A stretch of DNA of 64,000 bases. It comes from Gemmatimonadota bacterium. Lineage in GTDB: Bacteria; Gemmatimonadota; Gemmatimonadetes; Gemmatimonadales; Gemmatimonadaceae. Under the pieces are notes generated by a model. The model saw only the letters and a program-made list of their open reading frames with translations, was not told the origin of the DNA and did no database searches. How positions within the stretch are numbered: the first letter of the stretch is position 1; every line of letters begins with the position of its first letter. Of this stretch, positions 7,985 through 17,528 are shown one piece after another. The stretch is taken from assembly GCA_027307165.1 (NCBI GenBank), contig DAHUXM010000025.1, positions 103,735-167,734 of the forward strand. The letters are read 5' to 3'. A program made the translations under genes and the position numbers.

Positions 7985-8953
7985 TCAGTGAGTTGCCATC
8001 GCGTGCCGGTAGACAATGCGCGACACGTCGGCTATCAGCGAATCGGCAACGGGTTCCTTCTCGATGCCTTTGGTAAGAACCACGAGGATGTAGGGTTTGC
8101 GGTTTGCAGGATATACGATTGCCGCGTCATGCGCGATCGCGGTGATATCCCCCGTCTTGTGCGCGACGCGTGTGCCGGCCGGGAGTCCGGCGGGGATTTT
8201 CTCGTTGAATTGCTGCGCCAGGAGAATCGCGCGCATCGAGTCGGCAGACGTTGCTGAAGCGGCCTTTCCCGTCTCGATGTCTCTGAGAAGAATGGCGAGA
8301 TCGCGAGCGGTCGCCATGTTGTTGAGTCCCTTCTCGAACGCTTTTTCATCCTCCACACCGCGCAGCACCAGCATGCGTCGAGCGCCGAGCGAGCGCATCA
8401 TCGCGTTGACGCTATCAGGGTTGGCGAGAGCTATGAGCGTGTTCGTCGCAAGATTGCTGGATCGCGTGATCATGTGCTGGATGAGATCCCGTATCGTCAC
8501 GGAATCGCCAACCAGCTTGTACATCGCGCTGTCGCTGTCGACACCTGGATCCTGCACGTATGGTGATCCGTCGACTATCGACGTGAAACGATTCACGACC
8601 GGGATGCGTTGGCTGAGCGAGAGACGACCTGCGTCCGATTCGCGAAAGAGTCGCATCATGACCGGCACCTTCATCGTGCTTGCGGCATGCATGAGGCTAT
8701 CGGCGTTGATGAAGAGCGTATCGCCGGTAGCAAGGTCCATGTACGCAACGCCGACGAGGGCGCCGGGAGCGCGGGCGATGCGGGCCTCGATCTGCGCTCT
8801 GAGGTCAGTCGCTGGCGAATCAGGCGGTGATACGTGGCCGCACGCGAGTGCCGCAAAGAGGAGGGATGCAGCTGTAAGTCGGAGCGTGACGGCATCGCCG
8901 GGCACGCCGGGCAGCGCGCGACACTTTCCGTGCGCAGGTATGTAGTTCCACAT
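7985..8953 (-). CDS. Class A beta-lactamase-like serine hydrolase, lipoprotein
   Basis: The protein has the penicillin-interacting fold of class A beta-lactamases. Motifs are STMK (nucleophile near residue 92), EKGLN (the ExxLN general base motif) and KTG in VAHKTGDITAIAHDAA. The usual SDN loop reads SSN. A lipobox-like LLFAALAC suggests a lipoprotein. Proteins of this group may be true beta-lactamases or esterase/peptidase-like hydrolases; sequence alone cannot decide. The start is uncertain: ATG 8953 is used, while GTG 8905 would give a better-placed signal peptide. It is the first gene of a two-gene unit with the S9 peptidase. Confidence 0.8.
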   Translation of the reverse strand: MWNYIPAHGKCRALPGVPGDAVTLRLTAASLLFAALACGHVSPPDSPATDLRAQIEARIARAPGALVGVAYMDLATGDTLFINADSLMHAASTMKVPVMMRLFRESDAGRLSLSQRIPVVNRFTSIVDGSPYVQDPGVDSDSAMYKLVGDSVTIRDLIQHMITRSSNLATNTLIALANPDSVNAMMRSLGARRMLVLRGVEDEKAFEKGLNNMATARDLAILLRDIETGKAASATSADSMRAILLAQQFNEKIPAGLPAGTRVAHKTGDITAIAHDAAIVYPANRKPYILVVLTKGIEKEPVADSLIADVSRIVYRHAMATH

Positions 8954-9068
8954 TTTGCAACCGGGTCCTGTTTTCAGATGTTGGCGTACAAAATACACAT
9001 CGCCACGACAGTCTGCGAACGACCCTGCGTGCGGTTCAATCCCATATCGGCGGCGCGAGCGCTCGGAC

Positions 9069-9497
9069 TCAATTCTTGGTGATCACCTGGATCACGCCGC
9101 CCATGTGCCCACTGCCGAATTTGTACTGGGCTTCGTATGACTGGTAGAAGCGGATCGCCATTACGTCCTGAGCGGTAATGTCACGCAGCGAATTGACGTC
9201 GCTCGAGTAATAAGTGTCGTCGACGAATACGTGAACGGGGATGGCCGGGACGTTGGGGTTCTGGGACTCGCGGCCGCGACTGTGGAGGAAATTCGCGTGC
9301 GTCTGAGCCACTATGTCGTAAGCGTTCGCCACCCGCAGCTGGTCGATCTGGTCCTCGGTGACCATCATCGGGTCGCCGCCGGGTGCGACAGCTGTGTTAG
9401 CGTGCGCGCATCCTGCAACAGCAATTGCGAAGACGAGGACCATGCAGGCGGCGTTGAAGCGCCGTGCTGGCCCGGCGGTCAGAGGTGTGGAAGCCAT
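9069..9497 (-). CDS. Small TonB-plug-like lipoprotein without a barrel
   Basis: The product is 142 aa with a lipoprotein signal (VLVFAIAVAGC). A segment MMVTEDQIDQL is followed by a stretch resembling the C-terminal half of SusC plug domains: VHVFVDD, then NSLRDITAQDVMAIRFYQS, then FGSGHMGGVIQVITK. No beta-barrel follows. GGAG lies 6 bp before the ATG at 9495-9497. The gene lies just downstream of the first SusC/SusD operon, behind a strong terminator. It is related in layout and motifs to 52820-53299. The function is unknown; it may be a docking or decoy plug partner of the importers, but that is inference. Confidence 0.72.
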   Translation of the reverse strand: MASTPLTAGPARRFNAACMVLVFAIAVAGCAHANTAVAPGGDPMMVTEDQIDQLRVANAYDIVAQTHANFLHSRGRESQNPNVPAIPVHVFVDDTYYSSDVNSLRDITAQDVMAIRFYQSYEAQYKFGSGHMGGVIQVITKN

Positions 9498-9558
9498 TGG
9501 AGACTCCGAAGTTGATGCCGGCTCGCCCGACATGATCCGGCGTTACCTGTTACAGCAC

Positions 9559-9590
9559 AAAGGGGGCCCGTCCGGGCCCCCTTTGCTTTT
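9559..9590. terminator. Strong bidirectional-type hairpin after susD1
   Basis: A 12-bp perfect stem AAAGGGGGCCCG / CGGGCCCCCTTT (9559-9584, 2-nt minimal loop) is followed on the plus side by GCTTTT. It lies 25 bp beyond the susD1 stop and separates that operon from the plug-like lipoprotein gene. Confidence 0.82.
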
Positions 9591-9614
9591 ACAATGTCCG
9601 AAACAGTGTCGAGA

Positions 9615-11000
9615 TTACGGCACCGGAGTGATGTTGCCATTCCGTGCATTTGTCTCGTTTCGCGTGATTGGCAGGCTCGAGACGAGCGGATCAGCTGCGC
9701 CCTTGTTCGGCATGCCAGCCTGCGTAACGTACGCGAGGTTGAACATGTTGTACTCCCGGAGCGCTACGATGTGCTGTGGTCCGAAGTACGTGAACGTGTA
9801 ACGCAACTCGTACAGCAGCGCATTGATGGCATCCGACGCAGTCGTAAACGTCGAGTACGCTGGCAGGCCGCCTTCCACCGTGTGTACTGCGTTGATGTCG
9901 TTCGTCGCGCCGGCAAGGTCACCGGTTGCGATTTCCGCCTGCGCACGAAGCAGTATCAACTCAGCGTTGCGTACGATCGGAATTGGCGACGACTGGAGGG
10001 CGGCGTTGTTCGGATCGGTCAGCTTGAGGCGATGCGACGCGGTGAATCCTGCGACCGTCGGAGCAGACGCCGGGATGACGTTGGCTGCGCGTATGTCGCC
10101 GGGCATGAAGGAATTCACAAAGTTATCCGTGACCAGCGAGGACGAGCCCTGCTGCGGATTCGCCGCGCTCTCAGGCGACGATGGATTGTACTGGTACCAC
10201 GGCCCGGCGTTGAGGTACGCCTCCGTCATTGGAGACGGCGCGCCAGCGAGCGCGATGTTCAGCGCAGTGAGCGCCGCAGCCGCACTGGCCGCGTTCGGCG
10301 CAACCGGATCCAGCGCACGCATGACCTCGACCCGTCCTTTCAGACCACGATTGAGCAGGATGAGGTTGGCGGTCTGGCTGTAATCTCCGTGGAGCGAATA
10401 GCCGGACGGCAAGGTGAACGGCACTGTGCTCGATCCCGCCTTCAGATCCACCAGCGCCGAGTCCAGCAGCGCGGACGTGTAGGCGAGTACTGACGCCTTC
10501 GTGCGGATAGGATCCTGGACGGTCGCATCGGGCCCCTGGATTACAACGCCATTCTGGTCGCGGTAATCGATGAGCCGGATGTACGAGAGTGCGTCGAGCG
10601 TCCGAATGAAGCCGCGCGCAGCGCCCTGATCAGCTGCACTGAGCGACGTGAACGCCTTGTCCTTCAAGAGCAGCTGCGACGCGCGAAGCAACTGGTAGTA
10701 GCCAGTCCACTGCGAGCCACCGATGAAATCGCTGGGATCGGGTGGTGTCACGTAGAACTCCGTGACGAAGCGGCTTTCATTGGCTGTAGGAACGATGGCG
10801 TCGCGCGCCATGATCCCTCCCCAAAGAAGATAGCCGCCGTAGTTCGCGCGATCCTGCGCTATGATACCTGTGGCCAGCGACTGCAGCGTCTGCTGCGATC
10901 CTGCCACGACGTTGTCCCGGCTCGGTGCTGCCGGATTATCCTGGCACGCACCCGCCAGCACAAGAGTGCTGGTGAGTGCCGCCGCGATGTATTTCTTCAT
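9615..11000 (-). CDS. SusD/RagB-family outer-membrane lipoprotein (pair 1)
   Basis: This 461-aa protein has a lipoprotein signal ending LVLAGAC and the helical TPR-like layout of RagB/SusD surface lipoproteins, which form the lid of a SusC channel and bind the ligand. Family features include FIRTLDALSYIRLIDYRDQNG in the N-terminal helical bundle and the C-terminal RNAELILLRAQAEIATGDLAGA segment with a late ELRYTFTYFG motif. It starts 19 bp downstream of the susC1 stop and ends before a strong terminator. The substrate cannot be told from sequence; no carbohydrate-active enzyme is next to it. Confidence 0.9.
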   Translation of the reverse strand: MKKYIAAALTSTLVLAGACQDNPAAPSRDNVVAGSQQTLQSLATGIIAQDRANYGGYLLWGGIMARDAIVPTANESRFVTEFYVTPPDPSDFIGGSQWTGYYQLLRASQLLLKDKAFTSLSAADQGAARGFIRTLDALSYIRLIDYRDQNGVVIQGPDATVQDPIRTKASVLAYTSALLDSALVDLKAGSSTVPFTLPSGYSLHGDYSQTANLILLNRGLKGRVEVMRALDPVAPNAASAAAALTALNIALAGAPSPMTEAYLNAGPWYQYNPSSPESAANPQQGSSSLVTDNFVNSFMPGDIRAANVIPASAPTVAGFTASHRLKLTDPNNAALQSSPIPIVRNAELILLRAQAEIATGDLAGATNDINAVHTVEGGLPAYSTFTTASDAINALLYELRYTFTYFGPQHIVALREYNMFNLAYVTQAGMPNKGAADPLVSSLPITRNETNARNGNITPVP

Positions 11001-11019
11001 TTAAGTGCGTTCCCCGAGA

Positions 11020-14000
11020 TTAGAATGTGGCGTTGAGCGAGAGGAAGAACTGGCGGCTCGGCGGATACGGCGTCACGTCCTGCGTGCGGCCGATTGGTGC
11101 GTTGCCGAAGTTCGACACCTCGGGGTCATAACCCGTGTAGTTGGTCCAGGTGATCAGATTGTGCCCGCTTGCCTCGATCCGGAGATCCTTCGCGCGGCTT
11201 CCCAACATCCGGTGCGCGAATGATTCGCCGAGGTCATACGAAAGCGTCAGCTCACGAAGCTTGGCAAAGCTGCCGTGCTCCGCATATACCGGCTGGCCGG
11301 CGAGGAACGCGTTTCCGCGCTTCTGCGCAGCGAGCGTATCTGCGAAGTTGCTGCCAGCGACGTTGAAGTCGAAGTAGTTGTTCGTGAGGTTGATCACGTA
11401 GCCGCCCTTGCGCCAATCCAGCAAGCTGGAAAGTGTGAGCCTGCCAAGCGTGAAGTCGTTCGAAAAGCCCATCTGGAAGTCGGGGTTCTGATCTCCGATG
11501 TGCAGCTCGTGACGCGCGCGGCTGACGTACTTGCCGTTCGCATCGAACGTGGAATCAAAGCCGCTGAACACCACGACCTGCGTGGCGGAGTAGCCTTGCT
11601 GGATCTTGTAGCTGCCGAAGCGCTCGCTGAAGCCGGCGCCTGTCGCAAACGCCGGGACGGGGAGGCTGGTCACCTTGTTCTTGTTACGGGAGAACGTGGT
11701 GTTCGAGGTCCACGTAAAGATGCTCGTCTGGATCGGCACCAGATTCAGTCCGACCTCAGTACCGACGTTACGCATCGTTCCGCCGTTGATGACCTTGGTG
11801 GTGAAACCGGTCGACGGGGCAAGTCCTGCGGTCAATACCATGCCTGTCGTCTTCTTCTGATACTGCGTGACTTCGAGGCCGGCACGTCCACCGAACATGG
11901 TCGCGTCAAATCCACCTTCGACTTCGGTCGTGAGCTCCGGCTTGATCGTGTTAAGCCCGATCTGTGCGCCCTGACGCAGTCCGTTAACGCCATCTTCAAG
12001 CAATGGAGTAAGGAATGTGTATTTGAAGTTTGTAGGCACACGGTTACCCGCCTTGCCGTACGCCAGACGCAACTTCAGGTTGTCGGTCTTGGGTGGTAGC
12101 CAGGGCAGCTTGTACGAGATCGACGCCTTGGGATACGAGTAGAACTTGTTCGCGTCGCCGTTGGTGCTGGAACGCTCTGCATTGATGGCGCCAGTCAACA
12201 GGAGCCGTTCATTGGCGGTCAGGATTTCTTCCTGAGCGTAGTACGAGAACGACTTGGTATCGTTCTGCGCCTGGTTGACGGCCGTCTGTGTGGCGGTCGC
12301 AATGTTCGTGATGCCGGGGAACAGTCCCTTGCCCTGATTGAAAACGTTGTCGACCTGCGCCCGGTCCTGGCGCAAACCAAACGATGTCGTTGCCGTGAAC
12401 GGGGAAAGAATCAACTTGTGTGTGCCGTTCAGATTCAGGTTGGCACTTACGACGTTCGTGTTACCGTTGGCGACCGTACCGGGGTACGGGCTGATGACGC
12501 CCGACTGCTCCAGATACGTGAACGGTGGTGAATAGATGAGCGCCTGATCGGAGTAGCTGTCGACGCCGCCGAGAAGTGAGAAGTCGAGGGTCTGGCGCGT
12601 GGAGGCGATTGCAGACCACCCTGCCTGCGCACTACCAATCAGGCGGTAGACGTTCTCAGGGGTCTGGATTACTTGCTGATCCTGCAGGATGTTGGCACCG
12701 CTGACCGCCCACGGGTCCGACGTGTAAACGCCGTTGACCTTCCGGGAAAAGTCATAGAACGAAGGCGTGCCGGAGATGACGTCCAGCGGGTTGATCGCGT
12801 TGTTGTCGTTACCGGAGATACCGCGCTTGGTGAGCGTGTGCAGCACTTCGGTATTGGCGCGCAGATTGATCTTGGGACCGAACTGCTGCGTCAGGTTGAT
12901 CCGGAGGTTCTGCTTGTCGTAACCGTCCGTCGAGGTGATTCCAGCGTCGTGCTTCACGCCCGCAGAGGTGAAGTACGTCGTGTTGCCGTCCCCTGTACCG
13001 CCACGCAGCGAGGCCGCCGTCTCGTACGACAGGCCGTGGTTACCGTAGAGCTGATTCTGTGCATCGGTGCAGCCCGCGTACGGGTTTGCCGCGAAGTAAT
13101 CCGTGGCACCCTTGAAGCCCGCTGGCGGGTTGGAGTCGACGTATTGAGTCGCCTGCGCCTGGCTGAAGCAGCGAAGAGCGAGTGTGTTGGATACGGCCGT
13201 CGTTCCGAAACGCTGTACAACGTCGAGCGTCGGAGTACCAGCGCGACCGCGCTTGGTGGTGATGACCACTACACCGTTTGCACCGCGCGAACCGTAGATG
13301 GCACCGGCCGACGGCCCCTTGAGGACTTCGATCGATTCGATGTCTTCAGGGTTGAGGTCGGCGATACGATTGACCTGCTGGTCCTGGTTGGAAGAAATCG
13401 CGCCGCCGGCACCCGAGATGCTGTTGAGGCCGTTTCCGAATGCGGAGTTGTCCACGGCGACGCCGTCGACGACGTACAGCGGCTGATAGTTGCCGTTCAC
13501 GGTATTGGTACCGCGAAGCTGCAACTGGATACCGCCGCCGGGTGCGCCCGAGTTGGACGTGATCACGGCGCCGGGAACCTTGCCCTGCAGCGCGCTCTCG
13601 ATGTTCTGCTGCGGAACCTTGTTGATCTGTTCGGTGTTTACCACCGTCACAGCGTTTGCAGCGTTAGCGCGCGACACCGTCGTCGCCTGACCGGTGATGA
13701 CCTGTGTCTCGAGCTGGAGGACGTCACGTGCGAGCGAGACGTTGACCGAGTTGTCGTTGGCGCCAACGGGAACGATCTTGGCCGCAAAACCGATTCGGCG
13801 AATGCGCAACTGATGTGCACCGGCCGGCACGCTGATGTTGAAGTTACCGTTGTCATCGGCGATACCGCCGAGGGTGGTGCCCACTACCTGAACCGTTGCT
13901 CCGGGGATAGGCTCGGTGCCCCCCTGGACGGTTACGTGACCGGTCACGCGCCGCGTCTGCTGCGCATGGCCGAGCGATGGGATCACGGCGAGTAATACCG

Positions 14001-14031
14001 CCGCAATCCAGAGACGTGTTACTGACTTCAT
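11020..14031 (-). CDS. SusC/RagA-family TonB-linked outer-membrane receptor (pair 1)
   Basis: This 1003-aa TonB-dependent receptor imports a ligand across the outer membrane with its SusD partner. Domains in order: signal peptide (AVLLAVIPSLGHAQQ), CarboxypepD_reg-like domain (VTGHVTVQGGTEPIPGATV, to about 100), plug with the SusC signature DIESIEVLKGPSAGAIYGSR and GVVVITTKRG, then a large beta-barrel ending NATF. No STN domain is present, so no direct anti-sigma signalling is expected. The ATG at 14029-14031 has GGAGGA 8 bp upstream; the frame is open further upstream but this start fits the signal peptide. The 385 bp upstream hold its leader. Confidence 0.93.
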   Translation of the reverse strand: MKSVTRLWIAAVLLAVIPSLGHAQQTRRVTGHVTVQGGTEPIPGATVQVVGTTLGGIADDNGNFNISVPAGAHQLRIRRIGFAAKIVPVGANDNSVNVSLARDVLQLETQVITGQATTVSRANAANAVTVVNTEQINKVPQQNIESALQGKVPGAVITSNSGAPGGGIQLQLRGTNTVNGNYQPLYVVDGVAVDNSAFGNGLNSISGAGGAISSNQDQQVNRIADLNPEDIESIEVLKGPSAGAIYGSRGANGVVVITTKRGRAGTPTLDVVQRFGTTAVSNTLALRCFSQAQATQYVDSNPPAGFKGATDYFAANPYAGCTDAQNQLYGNHGLSYETAASLRGGTGDGNTTYFTSAGVKHDAGITSTDGYDKQNLRINLTQQFGPKINLRANTEVLHTLTKRGISGNDNNAINPLDVISGTPSFYDFSRKVNGVYTSDPWAVSGANILQDQQVIQTPENVYRLIGSAQAGWSAIASTRQTLDFSLLGGVDSYSDQALIYSPPFTYLEQSGVISPYPGTVANGNTNVVSANLNLNGTHKLILSPFTATTSFGLRQDRAQVDNVFNQGKGLFPGITNIATATQTAVNQAQNDTKSFSYYAQEEILTANERLLLTGAINAERSSTNGDANKFYSYPKASISYKLPWLPPKTDNLKLRLAYGKAGNRVPTNFKYTFLTPLLEDGVNGLRQGAQIGLNTIKPELTTEVEGGFDATMFGGRAGLEVTQYQKKTTGMVLTAGLAPSTGFTTKVINGGTMRNVGTEVGLNLVPIQTSIFTWTSNTTFSRNKNKVTSLPVPAFATGAGFSERFGSYKIQQGYSATQVVVFSGFDSTFDANGKYVSRARHELHIGDQNPDFQMGFSNDFTLGRLTLSSLLDWRKGGYVINLTNNYFDFNVAGSNFADTLAAQKRGNAFLAGQPVYAEHGSFAKLRELTLSYDLGESFAHRMLGSRAKDLRIEASGHNLITWTNYTGYDPEVSNFGNAPIGRTQDVTPYPPSRQFFLSLNATF

Positions 14032-14416
14032 CCGAACATTCCTCCGTCCGACGAACTCGTTCGCCGGCGTGATTGACATCTGTGGATGGAAAGCTTGTGC
14101 TGCCTGCTGTCGTGTGGGGCCGAGGCTGCGACCCCATCAAGAACAAACCAAACCGCTCGTGTGCCTCCTACTCGTCTCAGGATTGGGTGGATGTCTCCGG
14201 TCGATTTGAACCGGACTAACGTACAGCCGGGTCACGGTACCGCATCCTCAGGGTGTCGCTAAGATTTCGCAAAATCGCAAGCGCCGCCCGGAGTGCCCGT
14301 GCTGCGACTACATATGTTTCGGGGCCAGGAATACGTCATTTTGCCCCCGTACAACATGGAACCGTGCACCGGGGTCGTCAACGGCAAACATGTAATAGAA
14401 TCGCAATGGATTCCGG
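14032..14416. other. Intergenic leader of susC1 (385 bp)
   Basis: No gene is supported here. On the minus strand an A+T-richer patch near 14265-14285 holds GATTTTGCGAAATC (an inverted repeat) and AAATCTTA, which also occurs upstream of susC2. It could be part of the susC1 promoter. No confident -35/-10 pair could be assigned. Confidence 0.4.
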
Positions 14417-16108
14417 TCAGCGAGCGATCACGCCCGCCAGCCACACCAGACTCCGGGCTTCGTGCGCCCGCCAAAACGCGGTGGTATGGCCCCCTGTGGT
14501 TTCTGTGTAGCTGTGCGGAATGCCAAGCTCGAGGAGTTCCCCGTGAAACATGCGGTTCACCGTGAGCGTGCTCTCGTCCTCGGTCCCGACGATGAGCCAG
14601 AGCGCGGGAATCGGCCGGTGATCCGCGACGGCCCCGCGCGCCATCCACACGGGATCGAGGTCTCGCCACTCCGCGATATTGTCGCCAATCTCCTGCACCA
14701 TCTCCGGCCAGGTGCTCGCCCACGCGCGCTGCAAATCATCGATGGAGACAGCCTCACGAGCCGAACCCTTGTCCGGATAACCGCCGATCCGCATCAGCGC
14801 GAGTCCGGCCCCGGATAAACTCGCACCGGCGGCGAACACCTCGGGATATTTCAGGGAGAGATAAACGGCGCCATAGCCGCCCATGCTCAAACCAGCCACG
14901 GCACGATGCCCTCCGTTCCCTAGAGTATGGTATGCCGAATCGACATGAGCGACGAGATCGTGCACGATGTAATCGTCGTACCGCATGTGCCGCACGCAGT
15001 AGTCGGTCGGCAGCTCACCGCCGAGAAGAGCGGCGCGTGCGCGGAGACACGTCTCGTAGTCGGGCGATCGCCGCCAGGTATGGTAGTATCCGTTGTCGCC
15101 GTCCGGCATGACGACGATCATCTCCGGCACACCGGCGCTGACGAGCGAATCGAGCACCGAATCGATCGCGAGGCCGATCACCCAGCTGCGCTCGTTTCCA
15201 CCCGTACCGTGCAGGTAGTACGCAACGGGATACCGTCGAGCGCTGTCGTGCGTGTAGGATGGTGGCAGATAAACGATGAATCGCTTGGAGACGCCAAGCG
15301 CCAGGGAATACAACGAGTCCTCTGTTACGGTACCTCTCGCCCTGGATACGACCCCGCTCGCGGGCATCGAGAATTCCGCAGGGGGGATCTGCGCATTCAT
15401 TCGTACCGTGTCGAGGGTGATGCTCTGACCTCCAGCCTGACCCTCAGTGCTGGAATCGATTCTGAATGCGATCATCACGCCGTCGACGGGGCGGTAGTCG
15501 CGAAAGAACGAAACGAACACCACCGGCTTGCCATTCATCACGCGGTGGCCGCGCCATTTTGCCTGAAGGTGCGAGACCGTGTCGATGTAGTAGCTGTCGT
15601 CCAGTCCACCCGCGGTGACGACGTCGAGCCGATACGCGGGCCGCCCGTCCGCGGTGTCGATTCCGGCGAAGGTCACGCGATTACCTTTGGCTGCGTAGTC
15701 CACCAGCGGACCGTCCATGTCGCCGCCTGCCGCGACGTTCGCCGCTTCACCAGCGGGTAGCACGTGGGGCGCCGTGGCGCCTGGCGAACCGGCTGGGTTG
15801 ATCATCCACGCAACCTTGCCGTCGTACGCCTGAATGATCCGGCCGCCGTCGAGCGTGATCTCGGTGCGTATCCGATCCGGTCGCGCCATGTCGACGGCCA
15901 TGGGATGAGCCGGTCCGCCTGAGAACGAGATATGGCCACGCAACTCCTCGGTGCGTACGCTCTCGAGGCGCGCCCTGCCACCGCGGCTCGCGATGTTCGC
16001 GGCGATCACCGAGTCGGCCGCGTTTCCCGGTTGCTGCGCAGATGCGGCGGATGCAGCGAAGGTGACGGTCATCAAGGCAAGCGCGCTGAACAGGCTTCGG
16101 TCGGTCAC
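14417..16108 (-). CDS. Esterase (esterase D/antigen-85-like) fused to an N-terminal LolA-like domain
   Basis: This 563-aa exported protein has a signal peptide (LFSALALMTVTFAASAASA). Residues about 25-250 resemble the outer-membrane lipoprotein-sorting/zinc-protease-associated beta fold (RGGRARLESVRTEELRGHISF and DDSYYIDTVSHLQAKW). Residues about 270-563 form a putative esterase of the esterase D type: KRFIVYLPPSY, YYLHGTGGNERSW, nucleophile elbow GLSMGGYG, a possible Asp in VGTEDES and His in TTGGHTTAFW. GTG 16108 was chosen because the signal peptide starts there. It is encoded upstream of susC1, so its product may release part of that importer's substrate. That link is inference. Confidence 0.82.
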   Translation of the reverse strand: MTDRSLFSALALMTVTFAASAASAQQPGNAADSVIAANIASRGGRARLESVRTEELRGHISFSGGPAHPMAVDMARPDRIRTEITLDGGRIIQAYDGKVAWMINPAGSPGATAPHVLPAGEAANVAAGGDMDGPLVDYAAKGNRVTFAGIDTADGRPAYRLDVVTAGGLDDSYYIDTVSHLQAKWRGHRVMNGKPVVFVSFFRDYRPVDGVMIAFRIDSSTEGQAGGQSITLDTVRMNAQIPPAEFSMPASGVVSRARGTVTEDSLYSLALGVSKRFIVYLPPSYTHDSARRYPVAYYLHGTGGNERSWVIGLAIDSVLDSLVSAGVPEMIVVMPDGDNGYYHTWRRSPDYETCLRARAALLGGELPTDYCVRHMRYDDYIVHDLVAHVDSAYHTLGNGGHRAVAGLSMGGYGAVYLSLKYPEVFAAGASLSGAGLALMRIGGYPDKGSAREAVSIDDLQRAWASTWPEMVQEIGDNIAEWRDLDPVWMARGAVADHRPIPALWLIVGTEDESTLTVNRMFHGELLELGIPHSYTETTGGHTTAFWRAHEARSLVWLAGVIAR

Positions 16109-16406
16109 GGATCCTCGGGCGCGATGGGTCAGTCCGAAACCACGGGACGTCGTGGGCGGGTGATTGCGGAGGTGGCGTTCCAACGCGTATTTAACGCGCG
16201 GTGACCGAACGGCGAGGCCTGGCGACACAAAACGCAGCGAATGGCCTCGCCACTGCTGTGAGCTGCGCAGCACCAGGCGCAGGATCGGATAGTATTAACA
16301 GGCACAATGCCGCCACCGAGCGGCGGTCACGATTGGGAGATCAATCCTGCACGACGCTTCCGGCGCTGACGGTCCATCGCGCGATGACATCTCCGGCGAT
16401 CTGCGT
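16109..16406. other. Intergenic region between the divergent esterase and lytS-like genes
   Basis: No gene is supported. A TAGTATTAA-like patch near 16290 could be a -10 for the kinase gene, leaving a leader of about 100 nt; the evidence is weak. A small inverted repeat, CCGCC-ACCGA-GCGG, lies near 16309-16325. Confidence 0.3.
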
Positions 16407-17528
16407 GTGAGCTGGCGGGTGGCGGCCCTCGTGTGGTTCGTACCGGCGCTGTTCAGTGCGACAGTTTCGTACGCGTTCACGCGAATGAACGGAAGCCCGG
16501 TCGCGTTCTGGAACGTGCTCCTCATCAACATTCCGATCTGGTATTTCTGGGCAGGCGCGACGCCGGTCATCTTCTGGCTCGGGCGAGTCGCGCGCGTTGG
16601 ATGGCCGGTGTCGCCGCGTGCAATCCTGATTCATCTTCCTGCCAGTGTGATTGCCGCACTGACAGACGTCGTTTGCGGCATGACCATCGCGTCCCTGCTC
16701 GGCATTGCACCACTCGGCCAGCATGCGTTCAAGCACTACCTCATGAACGCGATGTCGTGGCTCGTGACCGGCGTGCTTACGTACTGGGCTGTGCTTGGCG
16801 CGGGATACGCACTCGAGTTCGATCGCAAGTTCCGGAGACAACAACTGCGCTCGTCCGAGCTCGCGGCCCAACTGGCTCGGGCGCAGCTTTCCGTCCTGCG
16901 CAATCAGCTGCATCCGCATTTTCTGTTCAACACACTCAATACCGCTGTCTCGCTCGTCCGCGTGGACCGTGCAGACACCGCAGTTCGAGTGCTGAACGAC
17001 CTCGGCGATATCCTCAGACGGCTGCTGCACCATGCGCCGGATCAGGAAATCACTCTCCGCGAAGAGCTCGCGTTTCTAAGCGCCTACGTTGCGATCGAGA
17101 AGATCAGGTTTGCCGACAGACTCACGGTGCGAATGGACGTGCCGGATGACGTCATGAATGCGCTGGTGCCCAACCTGCTGCTTCAGCCCATCGTCGAGAA
17201 CGCCATCCGGTACGGCATCGGGCACGGCACGGCGAGCGGACATGTCGCCGTGTCTGCGCGGCGTGGCGCCAGCCAGCTCGTGCTGCGCGTACGCGACAAC
17301 GGGCCCGGTCTTCCCGACGAATGGCATGCAAGCGGGTGTGGCGGCGTCGGTTTGACGAACACACAGGAGCGCTTGCAGCAGATGTACGGCCCGTTGCATG
17401 AGTTTGTGCTGGGGAACTCCGCGACCGGTGGTGCGGACGTGACGATCACCATTCCGCTTCAGCTCGTCGATGATGGGGCAGCAGGTGCGAGCAGCGATCA
17501 GCCGGTTGCGGCTTCCGCTCATGCGTGA
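16407..17528 (+). CDS. LytS-type sensor histidine kinase
   Basis: This 373-aa membrane histidine kinase has four or five hydrophobic segments in the first 150 residues (for example VLLINIPIWYFWAGATPVIF and SWLVTGVLTYWAVLGAGYAL). A short coiled linker leads to the His_kinase module with the phospho-acceptor motif LHPHFLFNTLN. The ATPase domain has LLLQPIVENAIRYG (N box) and RDNGPGLP (G1 box), plus GVGLTNTQERL. The start at GTG 16407 has no clear ribosome-binding site and the frame is open upstream. The 3' end overlaps the regulator gene by 8 bp, so they form a two-component pair. The ligand is unknown. Confidence 0.92.
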   Translation: MSWRVAALVWFVPALFSATVSYAFTRMNGSPVAFWNVLLINIPIWYFWAGATPVIFWLGRVARVGWPVSPRAILIHLPASVIAALTDVVCGMTIASLLGIAPLGQHAFKHYLMNAMSWLVTGVLTYWAVLGAGYALEFDRKFRRQQLRSSELAAQLARAQLSVLRNQLHPHFLFNTLNTAVSLVRVDRADTAVRVLNDLGDILRRLLHHAPDQEITLREELAFLSAYVAIEKIRFADRLTVRMDVPDDVMNALVPNLLLQPIVENAIRYGIGHGTASGHVAVSARRGASQLVLRVRDNGPGLPDEWHASGCGGVGLTNTQERLQQMYGPLHEFVLGNSATGGADVTITIPLQLVDDGAAGASSDQPVAASAHA

